Shown here: positions 7,764-15,613 of the stretch, piece after piece
How the letters are laid out: the number at the start of each line of letters is the position of its first letter
How positions within the stretch are numbered: the first letter of the stretch is position 1
DNA from: Terriglobia bacterium
Lineage (GTDB): Bacteria > Acidobacteriota > Terriglobia > Acidiferrales > UBA7541
DNA length: 35,606 nucleotides
Assembly (NCBI GenBank): GCA_020072805.1
Contig: JAIQGC010000126.1
Coordinates: 1 to 35,606, forward strand
Direction of reading: 5' to 3'
Made by a program: the position numbers and the translations under genes
The notes under the pieces: generated by a model
Database searches by the model: none
What the model saw: the letters and a program-made list of their open reading frames with translations, nothing else
Told to the model about the DNA's origin: nothing

Positions 7764-7899
7764 ATTGTACAAATTGACAAATATCTCTTTTAATTGTTTC
7801 TTCGATCATTTCCTTTATTGATACCAAATGACCTGTTTTTTCATATATGTCTTGTCTCTTTTTAATGACTAATTTAAACAGATCAATATTGTACTCCAC
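7762..7899 (-). CDS. 45-residue RHH-like protein, GTG start
   Basis: The frame reads MEYNIDLFKLVIKKRQDIYE, then KTGHLVSIKEMIEETIKRDI, then CQFVQ. The two-helix pattern (KKRQDIYEKTGHLVSIKEMIEETI) resembles the helices of plasmid RHH proteins, although the N-terminal strand is short. The GTG start lies inside the end of the upstream gene (17-base overlap), implying coupling. The stop falls in the outer arm of the three-way-junction element. Confidence 0.5.
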   Translation of the reverse strand: MEYNIDLFKLVIKKRQDIYEKTGHLVSIKEMIEETIKRDICQFVQ

Positions 7900-8188
7900 T
7901 ATTATATGGATACATCTCACACGTTGCTCTAAAATATCTAAGACCCAATTCTTTTGCTTTTGTAATTGTCTCTTCTCTTAATACAACTGTTTTTCTATAT
8001 TCATCAATTTTACTAAATTCTAGACATACAAACTCTACTGACACCTTTGGTACAGGTTCATCAGAAACAATACATCTACCAGTATCAGATATCTTTAGAC
8101 ACAATATATCTATAATATCTTTATTCCACTTACGCAGAGTAGCACCGTTTGTATCAAAAACATCTTCAATTCTTTTCTTCTTTATCAT
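7883..8188 (-). CDS. Hypothetical protein, paralogue of its upstream neighbour
   Basis: 101 residues from the ATG at 8186-8188, which overlaps the upstream stop as ATGA; a frame extending to 8230 exists but that coupling favours the shorter form. Residues 50-93 (VEFVCLEFSKIDEYRKTVVL, then TITKAKELGLRYF) align with the upstream protein (CKTFACPSLNLIDEKGKELR, then TIKKAKDMAIEYL). The shared core is C-x5-IDE, a charged strand, then T-I-x-K-A-K helices. This is a tandem duplication of an unrecognised small domain. Confidence 0.65.
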   Translation of the reverse strand: MIKKKRIEDVFDTNGATLRKWNKDIIDILCLKISDTGRCIVSDEPVPKVSVEFVCLEFSKIDEYRKTVVLREETITKAKELGLRYFRATCEMYPYNSGVQY

Positions 8189-8442
8189 ATTACCATCAAG
8201 TATTGACGCAATATACACAAATGATAACAAATATGTGAAAGACGAATAACGGGCACATGATATGTCTTTTTGAGATACTCAATAGCCATATCTTTAGCTT
8301 TCTTAATTGTCACATCTTTTAGTCTGAGCTCTTTTCCTTTTTCGTCTATTAAGTTCAAACTTGGACAGGCAAAAGTCTTACAGTCAATCTCTTCTAGATT
8401 ACAATTATTTCTCCTAATCTTCGTTACATCTTCGTATTCCAT
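8185..8442 (-). CDS. Hypothetical protein, tandem paralogue
   Basis: 85 residues, SD (AAGGAGA) before the ATG. Residues 20-62 match the next gene's core, as described there. The last 22 residues (from VPVIRLSHIC on) do not look like the paralogue's end and may be neutral or frameshifted sequence. It ends in an ATGA overlap with the following gene. Function unknown. Confidence 0.6.
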   Translation of the reverse strand: MEYEDVTKIRRNNCNLEEIDCKTFACPSLNLIDEKGKELRLKDVTIKKAKDMAIEYLKKTYHVPVIRLSHICYHLCILRQYLMVI

Positions 8443-8509
8443 ACTATCTCCTTAATCATCTCTATTATTTTCATCTTATTATCTCCTAATGTGATATCAT
8501 AAAGTGATA

Positions 8510-9403
8510 TCATTCAGATTGTTTATTAATGATACCGCCTAAATCTTGGCTTACCATTTGCAGGTCTCTCTTTTCTAATTCTTTATATTCTTTATATTTA
8601 TCCATATCTAGATTATCGGTCACGGAATTTATTATTCTCTTTTCTAAAATTTCAACAGGTAAAGCATCTAACTCTGCCTGTAATACATATCCAGCCAATT
8701 TATAATTATCCAGATTTGTGTCTTCCTCCTTTTCTATATTGGTAGGAAGATTATATTCAAATATATCATCATATGTCAATGCAATTCTCTCTATATCAAC
8801 ATCGACATTTAATTTTCTAAATGTTGATCTTATGCTTTTATCTATTTGAATTCCATTAGGATCATGATCACCAAAATACAGGATTTTACATTTCCTTCCT
8901 TCTGCAATATATTTCTTAAATATTAATGACCTTTCATAAATTATACTCAACGAAGAATATCCTCTCACTGTCATTAACAATATTCCATGATCAAAAATTT
9001 GATCATAGAATATATCGTATAATGCACTTTTTTCCATCCATACTTCAAAATAATTTGGTTGGTTTAACCAAATATTTCTCCTGTATAGAGACGGTAATAT
9101 GGAATAGAAATCTCCAACAGAATCCCACATATTTAATTGTGTTGGGAATCTTGATCTATCTACTATCTTATCCCAAGGTAATATGCCTTCTAATCTTCCT
9201 TGGGAACACAATCTACCAATTCTTTCATAACCATTAATATCTAATGAGACATAGTTCTTAGTCGCACATTGATAAAATATCTGTCTCACACTTAATCTTT
9301 TATGTTTTGACAATATGTCTTTAATCTTTTTAAACATATCCCAAGTTTCGGTTCTATGTCTCCTCGTCATTACATCTTCTGTCGATTGAATTGGAATTGA
9401 CAT
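8510..9403 (-). CDS. TopoVI-A/Spo11-like protein with Toprim domain
   Basis: 297 residues. The N-terminal part has a winged-helix-like segment with LSVRQIFYQCATKNYV (37-52), whose Arg40-Tyr44 resembles the catalytic Tyr region of TopoVI A/Spo11 (R-x-x-Y-Y type). A Toprim domain follows: Glu124 in VWMEKSAL, then GDHDPNG (178-184) with the DxD pair Asp179/Asp181. ELDALP at 244-249 is a hallmark of a family of TopoVI-A-like proteins in phages and plasmids. Toprim domains bind Mg and support DNA breakage or primase chemistry. No TopoVI-B partner is visible. It lies directly downstream of hairpin array 1, whose last unit ends about 55 bases before its start. Confidence 0.75.
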   Translation of the reverse strand: MSIPIQSTEDVMTRRHRTETWDMFKKIKDILSKHKRLSVRQIFYQCATKNYVSLDINGYERIGRLCSQGRLEGILPWDKIVDRSRFPTQLNMWDSVGDFYSILPSLYRRNIWLNQPNYFEVWMEKSALYDIFYDQIFDHGILLMTVRGYSSLSIIYERSLIFKKYIAEGRKCKILYFGDHDPNGIQIDKSIRSTFRKLNVDVDIERIALTYDDIFEYNLPTNIEKEEDTNLDNYKLAGYVLQAELDALPVEILEKRIINSVTDNLDMDKYKEYKELEKRDLQMVSQDLGGIINKQSE

Positions 9404-9456
9404 ATTATCACATCTTATATTTCATATGAATAATAACAATTTCGGAAATTAAATTG

Positions 9457-10225
9457 TCTTCTCATTTTATCGAAGTACCATTTTTCCATCTTTGCTATTT
9501 GCAATAAACAGGAAGGATATTCGTTACATATTCTTGTTTCAATATGATCAAACACAAACACGCTTTTAAATATGTACAAATATTCTATAATTCTCTCAAT
9601 TTCATCGAGCAGTATAGTTAATTGTGTGCACTTTGCAGGTTCTGTTAGAAAACAAACATTGTATCCTCATTTTCATAGGATTTTTCCTATTTTCATATAT
9701 ACACCAGGCCTTCCGAAGATGGAACATTATATTGTATCCTCATTTCATCATGGCAAATACAAATGCTTTTAAATATATTCTATAATTCTCTCATTTTCAT
9801 AGGATTTTTTGGGCAATGCAAGCTGCAGAGCTTAGATTGTTGTCATATCCTCATTTTTTCATAGGATTTTTCTTTTTTCATAGATTGTCATACCCTCATT
9901 TTATAGGACAACTCGAACTTGCATAACATCCAATTTTAAGTCCAAAACTTTATGTATATTCGTTTCCTTATTTTCATAGGATTTTTCGATGTCATCACTA
10001 ACAAAAAGACAAGATTGTACCCTCATTTTCTTGAGCTGAAAAACCTATTCAACAGGCGTTAAACTCTCAAATAATGAATTATATCCTCATTTTATTGGAT
10101 AATTTAAATGTCAGAAAACATCGAGAAAACAAACATCATACCCTCATTTTCTAGGGCAAGTGAAATTTATTAGAAAAACTTTAGGCGGCAAATCATTTTT
10201 CATCGGAACCGTTTCATCGGAATTC
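9457..10225 (-). repeat. Hairpin array 1 (about 12 units, covarying stems)
   Basis: Units centre near 9465, 9600, 9672, 9745, 9798, 9857, 9902, 9975, 10030, 10092, 10149 and 10200, with gaps of about 45-75 (one of 134). The plus-strand core is CCTCATTTTCATAGG. Paired arms include ATCC/GGAT (9663-9681), ATCC/GGAT (9847-9867), TATCC/GGATA (10082-10101) and CCCT/AGGG (10141-10156). On the minus strand the loop reads NAU-GA-AAAU-GA between CC and GG. A 3' flank of the type ACAAT is also conserved. No gene fits the 780 bases between 9404 and 10241. One unit with its flank is duplicated (9550-9606 and 9753-9800), so the array seems to grow by duplication. Confidence 0.85.
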
Positions 10226-10241
10226 AAATTCATATATTATC

Positions 10242-10463
10242 TCATACAGTGAAAAAGCTTTTTGCCGTCATATCATTATCTCCATATAGATCGTCGTGGT
10301 ATTTATTCATTATATCCAAACTTTCTTGTACACGCTTTCTAATAAATTCCTTAGTAAAGAATCCTGGATTTTCAAACCATGCATCTATATCTACCAATCT
10401 ACCATATAAATACTCTATAGTATGTTCAGGAATATTCACTGTTCTTTCTACTTTATTTTTCAT
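10242..10463 (-). CDS. Hypothetical small protein upstream of array 1
   Basis: 73 residues, beginning MKNKVERTVNIPEHTIEYLY. The start resembles an RHH strand plus helix (ERTVNIPEHTIEYL), followed by a helical region rich in Asp and Tyr. A good SD (AAGGAG) and a TATATATA tract lie upstream. The first hairpin of array 1 begins about 17 bases after the stop, so the array is probably in the same transcript. Confidence 0.6.
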   Translation of the reverse strand: MKNKVERTVNIPEHTIEYLYGRLVDIDAWFENPGFFTKEFIRKRVQESLDIMNKYHDDLYGDNDMTAKSFFTV

Positions 10464-10493
10464 TATTATTCTCCTTATATATATTTCATATTC

Positions 10494-10650
10494 TCACAAT
10501 GTTATCCTCACCATTTGGATAAATTTTCCAATACTATGATTCCAACAAAAGGGACATAAGGGTTTAATAATCACCCCAGCCCCCTCATTGATATAGAAAA
10601 AATTTACCGCACCGTGGACAAATCCAACGTTCTCCAACTATTGTAATCAT
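10494..10650 (-). pseudogene. Frameshifted double-CxxC zinc-ribbon gene
   Basis: From an ATG with AGGTGA upstream the frame reads MITIVGERWICPRCGKFF, then stops after LYQ at 10585. The shifted frame continues from the same point as YINEGAGVIIKPLCPFCWNH, ending at 10494. Joined, they make a natural zinc ribbon with two CxxC knuckles. The break falls near a six-base T run (on the minus strand, about 10597-10602). It may be a decayed gene, an assembly error in the homopolymer, or programmed slippage. Confidence 0.5.
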
Positions 10651-10683
10651 ATTCACCTATTTCTTCTTATATACATATGTATA

Positions 10684-11130
10684 TTAATCTGTCTCTCCAA
10701 CCAATGTTAGTTTAACACCGCCTACACTTGATGCAATAAGATTATATATTGCAGCCTCTATCATACCAAATATAAATCCCATTACAAAGGACAATATAAC
10801 AACTATTAATAAAATTAATACAAATCCTCCTCCCAATATAGACTTCAACTCAGGAGGAATTCCTGGCATCATTACAATAATTCCAATTAAAGGCAATATA
10901 AATATACATTCTACAATACCCAACAAAGCCGACATAAAACCCATAATTGTTCCAAATCGAAAAACGTGTATTTTTGTTATCGTTTTTTCCGTTCCATTAT
11001 TTAATTCTTCGATTTTAGCTCTATTTAACTTAATCTCATCTGTAAGACGTTTTAAATCGTCTTTAGTGTATTCCAAATCTTTCTTAAGATAAGAAACCTC
11101 TTCCTTTAGAAACAATATTTCTTCTACCAT
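10684..11130 (-). CDS. Membrane protein with coiled-coil N-terminus (DUF3566-like)
   Basis: 148 residues. Residues 1-50 are a charged coiled coil. Two to three hydrophobic helices follow (about 58-90 and 98-125). The ending FGMIEAAIYNLIASSVGGVKLTL resembles the archaeal/bacterial DUF3566-type pattern (YN-(L/F)-x-A-x-x-x-GG-(I/V)-x-L); I give that as a likely relation only. The ATG overlaps the stop of the preceding gene, and an SD (AAAGGAG) lies inside that gene's end. Function unknown. Confidence 0.7.
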   Translation of the reverse strand: MVEEILFLKEEVSYLKKDLEYTKDDLKRLTDEIKLNRAKIEELNNGTEKTITKIHVFRFGTIMGFMSALLGIVECIFILPLIGIIVMMPGIPPELKSILGGGFVLILLIVVILSFVMGFIFGMIEAAIYNLIASSVGGVKLTLVGETD

Positions 11131-11327
11131 TTTATTTTTCTCCTTTCTTCCACTTTATATGTGCTTCTTGTATCATATTCTGCTGTAAGCTTGACGAAAC
11201 CTACACCAAACCTGGTATATAGTCTCCCTTTTATTATCTCTCCAGAGACTTTTGTCAATAAATTTGCAAAATATTTACTGTCCTTAACTTTACTATTTTT
11301 GTTTTTCTTATCTCCAAATATACTCAT
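11124..11327 (-). CDS. Hypothetical basic protein
   Basis: 67 residues with a lysine-rich first 20 (FGDKKNKNSKVKDSKYF). The rest could form one small beta-rich domain (GRLYTRFGVGFVKLTAEYDT). It overlaps the gene before it by four bases (ATGA) and the gene after it by seven, so the three are one translational unit. Not recognised. Confidence 0.6.
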   Translation of the reverse strand: MSIFGDKKNKNSKVKDSKYFANLLTKVSGEIIKGRLYTRFGVGFVKLTAEYDTRSTYKVEERRKIKW

Positions 11328-11590
11328 ATTCTACTTCTCCTTCTCAACGACTCCCAAAGTTCTATGTTCTCTTCCATTAATTTCTTGTTCATATCAAAAA
11401 ATTGTTTTTCTATTTCTATCCACCATGTTATATCTCTATCCTCTTCTACTAACCTGTTTATCAACTCCCAATTTGGAGATCTGTCATTATTTGCAAAACC
11501 TATCCCAAACAAAATCCCATTTATAACAGATTCTCTTTCATTCTTTCCAACCAGTATATTTATTATTTTCTCAGCATCTTCATTATTCAT
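11324..11590 (-). CDS. Hypothetical helical protein
   Basis: 88 residues, acidic and helical (MNNEDAEKIINILVGKNERE at the start, tryptophan-rich DITWWIEIEKQF near residue 55). It has an SD (AAGGAG) and couples by ATGA to the next gene. No family is recognised. Confidence 0.6.
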   Translation of the reverse strand: MNNEDAEKIINILVGKNERESVINGILFGIGFANNDRSPNWELINRLVEEDRDITWWIEIEKQFFDMNKKLMEENIELWESLRRRSRI

Positions 11591-11636
11591 ATTTTACATC
11601 TCCTTCTTCTTTTCAACCATTTTTCTCCAACACAAT

Positions 11637-11945
11637 TTATAATATCCATCCTTTCTCTTCAAAGGCCTTTTTTGGATCTCTTTTCGCTTTACGCTCTTCT
11701 TCATACAATTTGAAAAATTTTCCTTCTTCCCATCTTTTGTGTAACTCAGCTGACCACCTTTTTATTATATCTTTATCTGCATCTTTTTCTCCCTTCTCTA
11801 TAAGAACCATCATATCTCTAGCGACATTAGCACACAGTTTATTATAATAACATTGACCACACTCTTCAATACTATGATCAAGCATTTTGTCTTGTCCAGT
11901 CATATTTTTAAGGAATTCAATTTCAGTTATTGTATCTAATACCAT
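11637..11945 (-). CDS. Hypothetical protein with a Cys cluster
   Basis: 102 residues. Residues 24-38 read HSIEECGQCYYNKLC, giving a C-x2-C-x5-C cluster with His24, a possible small metal site. The C-terminal half is strongly charged (KRWEEGKFFKLYEEERKAKR). An SD (AAGGAG) lies ten bases before the ATG, and the gene follows the DKDK-tailed gene by 13 bases. Function unknown. Confidence 0.62.
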   Translation of the reverse strand: MVLDTITEIEFLKNMTGQDKMLDHSIEECGQCYYNKLCANVARDMMVLIEKGEKDADKDIIKRWSAELHKRWEEGKFFKLYEEERKAKRDPKKAFEEKGWIL

Positions 11946-11958
11946 AATTATTTCTCCT

Positions 11959-12189
11959 TCAATTTTTATCTTTATCTTTATCTTTATCTTTATCTTTATC
12001 TTTATCTTTGAATATCGACCTAAATCTATTTAACAAAATTGCATCTGCAACTCCGAACTGTAATATAGCATTTGCCTTATCTTCTGGTATATTTGTCTTT
12101 TCTGAAATCCTCTTTGCGACCTCATCTATCTTGTCATCAAGTATTCTAATTTCAGACGTTTTTACCTTAGTTTGTAATTCGTTTGTCAT
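11959..12189 (-). CDS. Small RHH-like protein with an (Asp-Lys)n tail
   Basis: 76 residues. The first 60 are helical (LDDKIDEVAKRISEKTNIPE, then DKANAILQFGVADAIL). The last 15 are (DK)7 plus Asn, encoded by seven perfect copies of one hexamer, an in-frame tandem repeat. The ATG overlaps the upstream 33-residue gene's stop (ATGA). The tail is probably a repeat expansion, not a functional domain. Confidence 0.65.
   Translation of the reverse strand: MTNELQTKVKTSEIRILDDKIDEVAKRISEKTNIPEDKANAILQFGVADAILLNRFRSIFKDKDKDKDKDKDKDKN
11965..12006. repeat. Perfect hexamer repeat, 7 copies
   Basis: TTTATC is repeated seven times without a mismatch; in frame it encodes Asp-Lys dipeptides. Perfect copies indicate a recent or maintained expansion. 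Confidence 0.95.
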
Positions 12190-12287
12190 TTTAATTCTCC
12201 ATAAATTAGAAGGAAAAGACCATATAAGACAATATTCTTGAAAGTTTTCTTGGTCTTCTCCCTTAAAGCCTCAGCACTTTGCATCAT
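12186..12287 (-). CDS. 33-residue membrane-spanning microprotein
   Basis: The frame reads MMQSAEALREKTKKTFKNIV, then LYGLFLLIYGELK. A basic amphipathic start is followed by one hydrophobic span (residues 19-29). It starts 12 bases after the upstream stop and ends in an ATGA overlap with the next gene, the same coupling seen between its neighbours. The SD is weak, so the evidence is mainly the overlap and the natural residue pattern. Confidence 0.45.
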   Translation of the reverse strand: MMQSAEALREKTKKTFKNIVLYGLFLLIYGELK

Positions 12288-12298
12288 TGGCCATGATC

Positions 12299-12622
12299 TT
12301 ATTCTTTATCAAAAATCATTATTATTCTTACAGGAATATCAGGAATCTTATATTCGAAACTGGTCAGCCAACGAAAAACGGCCGATGAAACCTCTTTCGA
12401 TTTATATTTTTCTAATTTTTTCAAAGCATCTTTTGTTTGATCTTTCCTGAAACAGAAAAGGTCGATACAATCTGCAACTTTATGAACCACTATATCAACA
12501 TTTTTCAGAGTTATTGTATTACTATTGTCACTATCATTGTCGTCAATGACTATGTCATATCTTATTCCTGCATAATCCTTCTTTTTATCCAAATCCTTTA
12601 ATATTATCAAATTATTTGTCAT
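12299..12622 (-). CDS. Hypothetical protein
   Basis: 107 residues with mixed strands and helices. Residues 20-50 look like two beta strands (GIRYDIVIDDND, TITLKNVDIVVHKVADCIDL), and the end is RIIMIFDKE. It overlaps the preceding gene by one base and has an SD (AAAGGAG). I recognise no family. Confidence 0.62.
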   Translation of the reverse strand: MTNNLIILKDLDKKKDYAGIRYDIVIDDNDSDNSNTITLKNVDIVVHKVADCIDLFCFRKDQTKDALKKLEKYKSKEVSSAVFRWLTSFEYKIPDIPVRIIMIFDKE

Positions 12623-12852
12623 TATCTCTCCTTTTCATTCAACAATTCTTCAATTACTTTGTCTATAGCACCCATTCTCTTTCTTTTTCTTTCTAAGATA
12701 TCTTTATCTATATCAAAATCAACCTTCTTCCATTCTTTTATACATTTATCGTTCAAAATCAACACACACTCACAATCCCATCCATATAGATTGCGATTTC
12801 TTATCATTTCTAATATTTCAGTTTTTGATCCACAAATATAGCCATTACTCAT
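12622..12852 (-). CDS. Hypothetical protein directly downstream of array 2
   Basis: 76 residues from the ATG at 12850-12852, chosen because AAGGAGAT lies at the right distance; an ATG six codons earlier overlaps that SD. The sequence begins MSNGYICGSKTEILEMIRNR and ends in a charged helix. Three cysteines (ICG, DCEC) may matter. It starts about 50 bases after the last hairpin of array 2, so array and gene are probably one transcript. Confidence 0.6.
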   Translation of the reverse strand: MSNGYICGSKTEILEMIRNRNLYGWDCECVLILNDKCIKEWKKVDFDIDKDILERKRKRMGAIDKVIEELLNEKER

Positions 12853-12900
12853 CTTTATCTCCTTCTTCATATTCTATTTGTGAAATAACAACATATACCA

Positions 12901-13736
12901 TTTTCTCAATTTCATCGAAAAATATAACAGAACCGCTTCTAGTTCTTTATTATTCAGACTAATTTTCTCATTTTCATAGATATTATCTACCAATAACAAG
13001 ATATCTTAGTAAAATTATTTTCTCATTTTCATTAAAACCTTTTACCTTTTCAAGCTATATCACTAGCGATAGTAATTCGCAAAAGTGATTAAAAAATTTG
13101 TTTCCTCAAATTAATTTCATTAGAATCATTCTTTTTCACATAACCTGATGGAGCTAAAATTTATATCGAATTATTACCTCAGTTTCATAGTGCCATTGCT
13201 ACCGCCAATTACGAACAAAAGATATGAATATCAGTTGCAAAACATATATAAATATATAGTTTCCTCAAATTTTCATAAGAAACCTGATCCAAACAATCCT
13301 GATCATCTAGCTGTATATGTCAAATCATATTCTCAATTTCATAGATTGATAAAACACAACAAGTTATTCAATAGTATAGAAAGCAATTTACCGACTACTG
13401 AAATACGATCGTCTCCTCATTTTTCATTGGACTTACTAACTAAATAATCAACACTATGCAAAATTATCTCCTCATTTCCAGATTTCAAAATGGAATTATT
13501 ACTCAAGCACCACAAGCAAATGCTGTATCAGTATTGTTATTTCCTCATTTTTCATTGGAAATATTGAAATGTTGATAAATCTCCAGAAGATATATCATTT
13601 CCTTATTTTCATCGGAATAATTTAAATAGTCAACTACAATTTATTATGCATTCAATATTATCAGAATAATGTCTGCAAAAATTTATTAGCCAATTACAAC
13701 TTTTTATATATTGTTATCTCATTTCTTCAAAATAAT
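12901..13736 (-). repeat. Hairpin array 2 (about 12 units, covarying stems)
   Basis: Units centre near 12911, 12974, 13029, 13115, 13185, 13271, 13339, 13423, 13480, 13551, 13608 and 13725. The best-paired arms are TTTTC/GAAAA (12901-12921), GTTTC/GAAAC plus a wobble (13259-13283), ATTTCC/GGAAAT (13539-13562) and TTCC/GGAA (13599-13617). The loop core TCATTTTCAT is kept while the arms change, unlike array 1. It begins immediately after the stop of the Cas6-like gene. The unit near 13115 has a longer apical loop. No gene is supported between 12871 and 13740. Confidence 0.85.
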
Positions 13737-13740
13737 CAAA

Positions 13741-14796
13741 TCACAATACTCTAAATTGACCTTTTCCAAACGAAGTTCTATGACCAAATCCTCTCAACAT
13801 CTCTGCAGATGCTAACGTATCAAACCATTTTTTGTATCTATCATTTCCATAGATATCGTCCAAGTTTTCTCCATTATTTAGCAGACAATCAAGTTTTGTA
13901 CCTCTGGATATTACATTTAATTTTGTATTCAATGGTACTCCTTCATTTGTAAGAGGATCTATTTTAAGATCTAAGAATTGTACAACACTTCTTGGATCAT
14001 TTCTTCCTTTCATTATTGTCATTTTTGGCTGTTCATACTTTGTTACAGACGTAACTTCATCTGGATCTTCTGCCCATTTACCTATTCCAAAATATTTAGC
14101 TGCATTTTTGCAGTCTCTAAGAATATCTTCTGGCATTATTACAGTTTCAGAAACTATATCTGAAAGAAAATGTAATGTCATTTTTCCATTATTTTCTCTC
14201 ACCTTTCCTGCCAAATAATCGCTTCTTCTATCTATATCCCTTTTATTTATTTCTTTTTTCTCAACATTCTTTAATGTTATCTTCCCAAAACCCTTGTCGC
14301 CTCTCTTTCCAATATTAAGATCATTGTCTTTCGCATATTCCAACGCAGAAAGAAAGTCAGATAACCTTTGTACTTCATCTCCTTCTTTATCGCCTGGAAT
14401 TTTCTTGAGGTTTAATATAATCTCAAATTTGAAAGTCTTCTTTTCCGTGATACCGTCATTATAGAATGACTGAACTCTATGTTCTCCTAAATGAACTCCA
14501 ATGACACTATCTTTAACAGTTGGCTCTGCTATCAACTGCCCACATTTATTACACACATAGGCTTTACTTCCAATAGGAATAATAGATCCTCCACATTTAT
14601 CTCCATGTTTCACGAAACAGTCACGAAAGTATAATATCGGATGACCATTCCAATATGATTTTGCTATATCCAATCCCATTTGAAGAAATATATATCCAAA
14701 TGCACCTCTAATCACCTGACCCATAGGATATGGTTCATTATTCAAAAGTACGGAAGAGCTGTTTTCCAGCTCTCCGGTTACCTTTAATGCAATCAT
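13741..14796 (-). CDS. Cas6-like RAMP protein (candidate array-processing RNase)
   Basis: 351 residues, the size of long Cas6 proteins. Residues 23-39 read YPMGQVIRGAFGYIFLQ, like the RGAxG segment of that family, followed by a Cys cluster (Cys60, Cys68, Cys82, Cys85), a possible zinc knuckle. The first RAMP glycine loop is IGKRGDKGFGKITL (162-175). The second, at the end, is LRGFGHRTSFGKGQFRVL (334-351), the classical C-terminal Cas6 loop. Cas6 proteins cut precursor CRISPR RNA at hairpin repeats. No catalytic His can be assigned by eye. It overlaps the Cas7-like gene by ATGA, and hairpin array 2 follows its stop. No Cas1, Cas2 or Cas10 is nearby. A non-cleaving RAMP subunit is the alternative. 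Confidence 0.75.
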   Translation of the reverse strand: MIALKVTGELENSSSVLLNNEPYPMGQVIRGAFGYIFLQMGLDIAKSYWNGHPILYFRDCFVKHGDKCGGSIIPIGSKAYVCNKCGQLIAEPTVKDSVIGVHLGEHRVQSFYNDGITEKKTFKFEIILNLKKIPGDKEGDEVQRLSDFLSALEYAKDNDLNIGKRGDKGFGKITLKNVEKKEINKRDIDRRSDYLAGKVRENNGKMTLHFLSDIVSETVIMPEDILRDCKNAAKYFGIGKWAEDPDEVTSVTKYEQPKMTIMKGRNDPRSVVQFLDLKIDPLTNEGVPLNTKLNVISRGTKLDCLLNNGENLDDIYGNDRYKKWFDTLASAEMLRGFGHRTSFGKGQFRVL

Positions 14797-15536
14797 TTTG
14801 TCACAGCCTGCGTAGATTTCTTATCTTTATCCTTATCTTTTTCTTTATCCTTTTCTTTATCCGGATTTAATAATTTTCGAGCCTCCTCTTTTCCTATGTC
14901 TTTATATGTTGACCACTTTATTTTTTCAAGGGTTACATCTATCTTTGTTCTACCTCTTCCTCGCCTTGTCCATCCTCCTAGACCATGAGTTTCTATTGCT
15001 TTTAGGGCACCGGTAATAACTTCGATATCTCTTTCTTTTGGATTACGAATGACAATATTACCTACGAGCTCCGCTCCCTCTTGGATTTCTTCCAATTCTA
15101 TAGTTGGACCCTGGTCTTTAGTGACCACACCAGTATCTCTATCAATCCTCGGGTGCGTAGATATATCCACAACTTCATTAAACGGTCTAACAGTTTTCAA
15201 CTCATCAACACATACTCTTCCCTTCTTGCCCAAATATCCATACATATCACAAGTTATGCAATCTGGGCGTCCGCATCCTTTTGCGTCCCGAGCTACATCG
15301 CAAGCACCTGAACTCTTTAACATTTTCTCAGAAAATGCTCTCAATATTCCGCTCAAGTTAATTGTAGCAAAACCGTCTCCACTTTTTCTTGTCGGAATTC
15401 TATTTTTCGTCTTTCTTTCTTTTACTTCTTTTACCTTGTTCTCTCCAGTATAAATTGGAGACACTGCGGTAACCTTGAGGTGCATAATTATTATGTCCTC
15501 ATTTGGTGTTACCGCACCTTGTATTATATTACTCAT
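14793..15536 (-). CDS. Cas7/Csm3-like RAMP protein
   Basis: 247 residues. VTAVSPIYTGENK (22-34) fits the first RAMP strand and turn. GCGRPDCITCDMYG (87-100) matches the C-x2-C-x-x-F/YG segment of Csm3/Cmr4 proteins. HPRIDRDTGVV (128-138) and ELEEIQEGAELVGNIVI (147-163) match the RxRIDRxTG and ExxxxGxxFxG blocks. The glycine loop is GLGGWTRRGRGR (185-196). These proteins form the guide-RNA backbone of type III complexes, and Csm3 cuts target RNA. The usual catalytic Asp of Csm3 is not obvious. The tail (225-240) is a Lys/Asp/Glu repeat. It starts just after hairpin array 3, with an SD (AAAGGAG), and couples to the Cas6-like gene. Confidence 0.82.
   Translation of the reverse strand: MSNIIQGAVTPNEDIIIMHLKVTAVSPIYTGENKVKEVKERKTKNRIPTRKSGDGFATINLSGILRAFSEKMLKSSGACDVARDAKGCGRPDCITCDMYGYLGKKGRVCVDELKTVRPFNEVVDISTHPRIDRDTGVVTKDQGPTIELEEIQEGAELVGNIVIRNPKERDIEVITGALKAIETHGLGGWTRRGRGRTKIDVTLEKIKWSTYKDIGKEEARKLLNPDKEKDKEKDKDKDKKSTQAVTK
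14820..14862. repeat. Degenerate in-frame repeat in the Cas7-like tail
   Basis: TTTATC/TTTTTC-type hexamers encode the DKEKDKEKDKDKDKK tail. This is the same repeat type as at 11965-12006, less perfect, and suggests ongoing expansion in this element's genes. Confidence 0.8.
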
Positions 15537-15613
15537 GTTATTTATTCTCCTTTATGTTATAACTCTCAATTATTATTGATCGTTGTGTGTATTAAATATT
15601 TCATCCTTATGTA

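Noticed and set aside
13148-13447. Plus-strand 99-residue frame
   Set aside because: It lies wholly within hairpin array 2, on the opposite strand to all genes, without RBS; chance frame in AT-rich repeats.
14793-15536. Complete type III (Csm/Cmr) system
   Set aside because: Only one Cas7-like and one Cas6-like gene are present; no Cas10, Csm2/Csm4/Csm5 or Cmr subunits could be found in the neighbouring genes.
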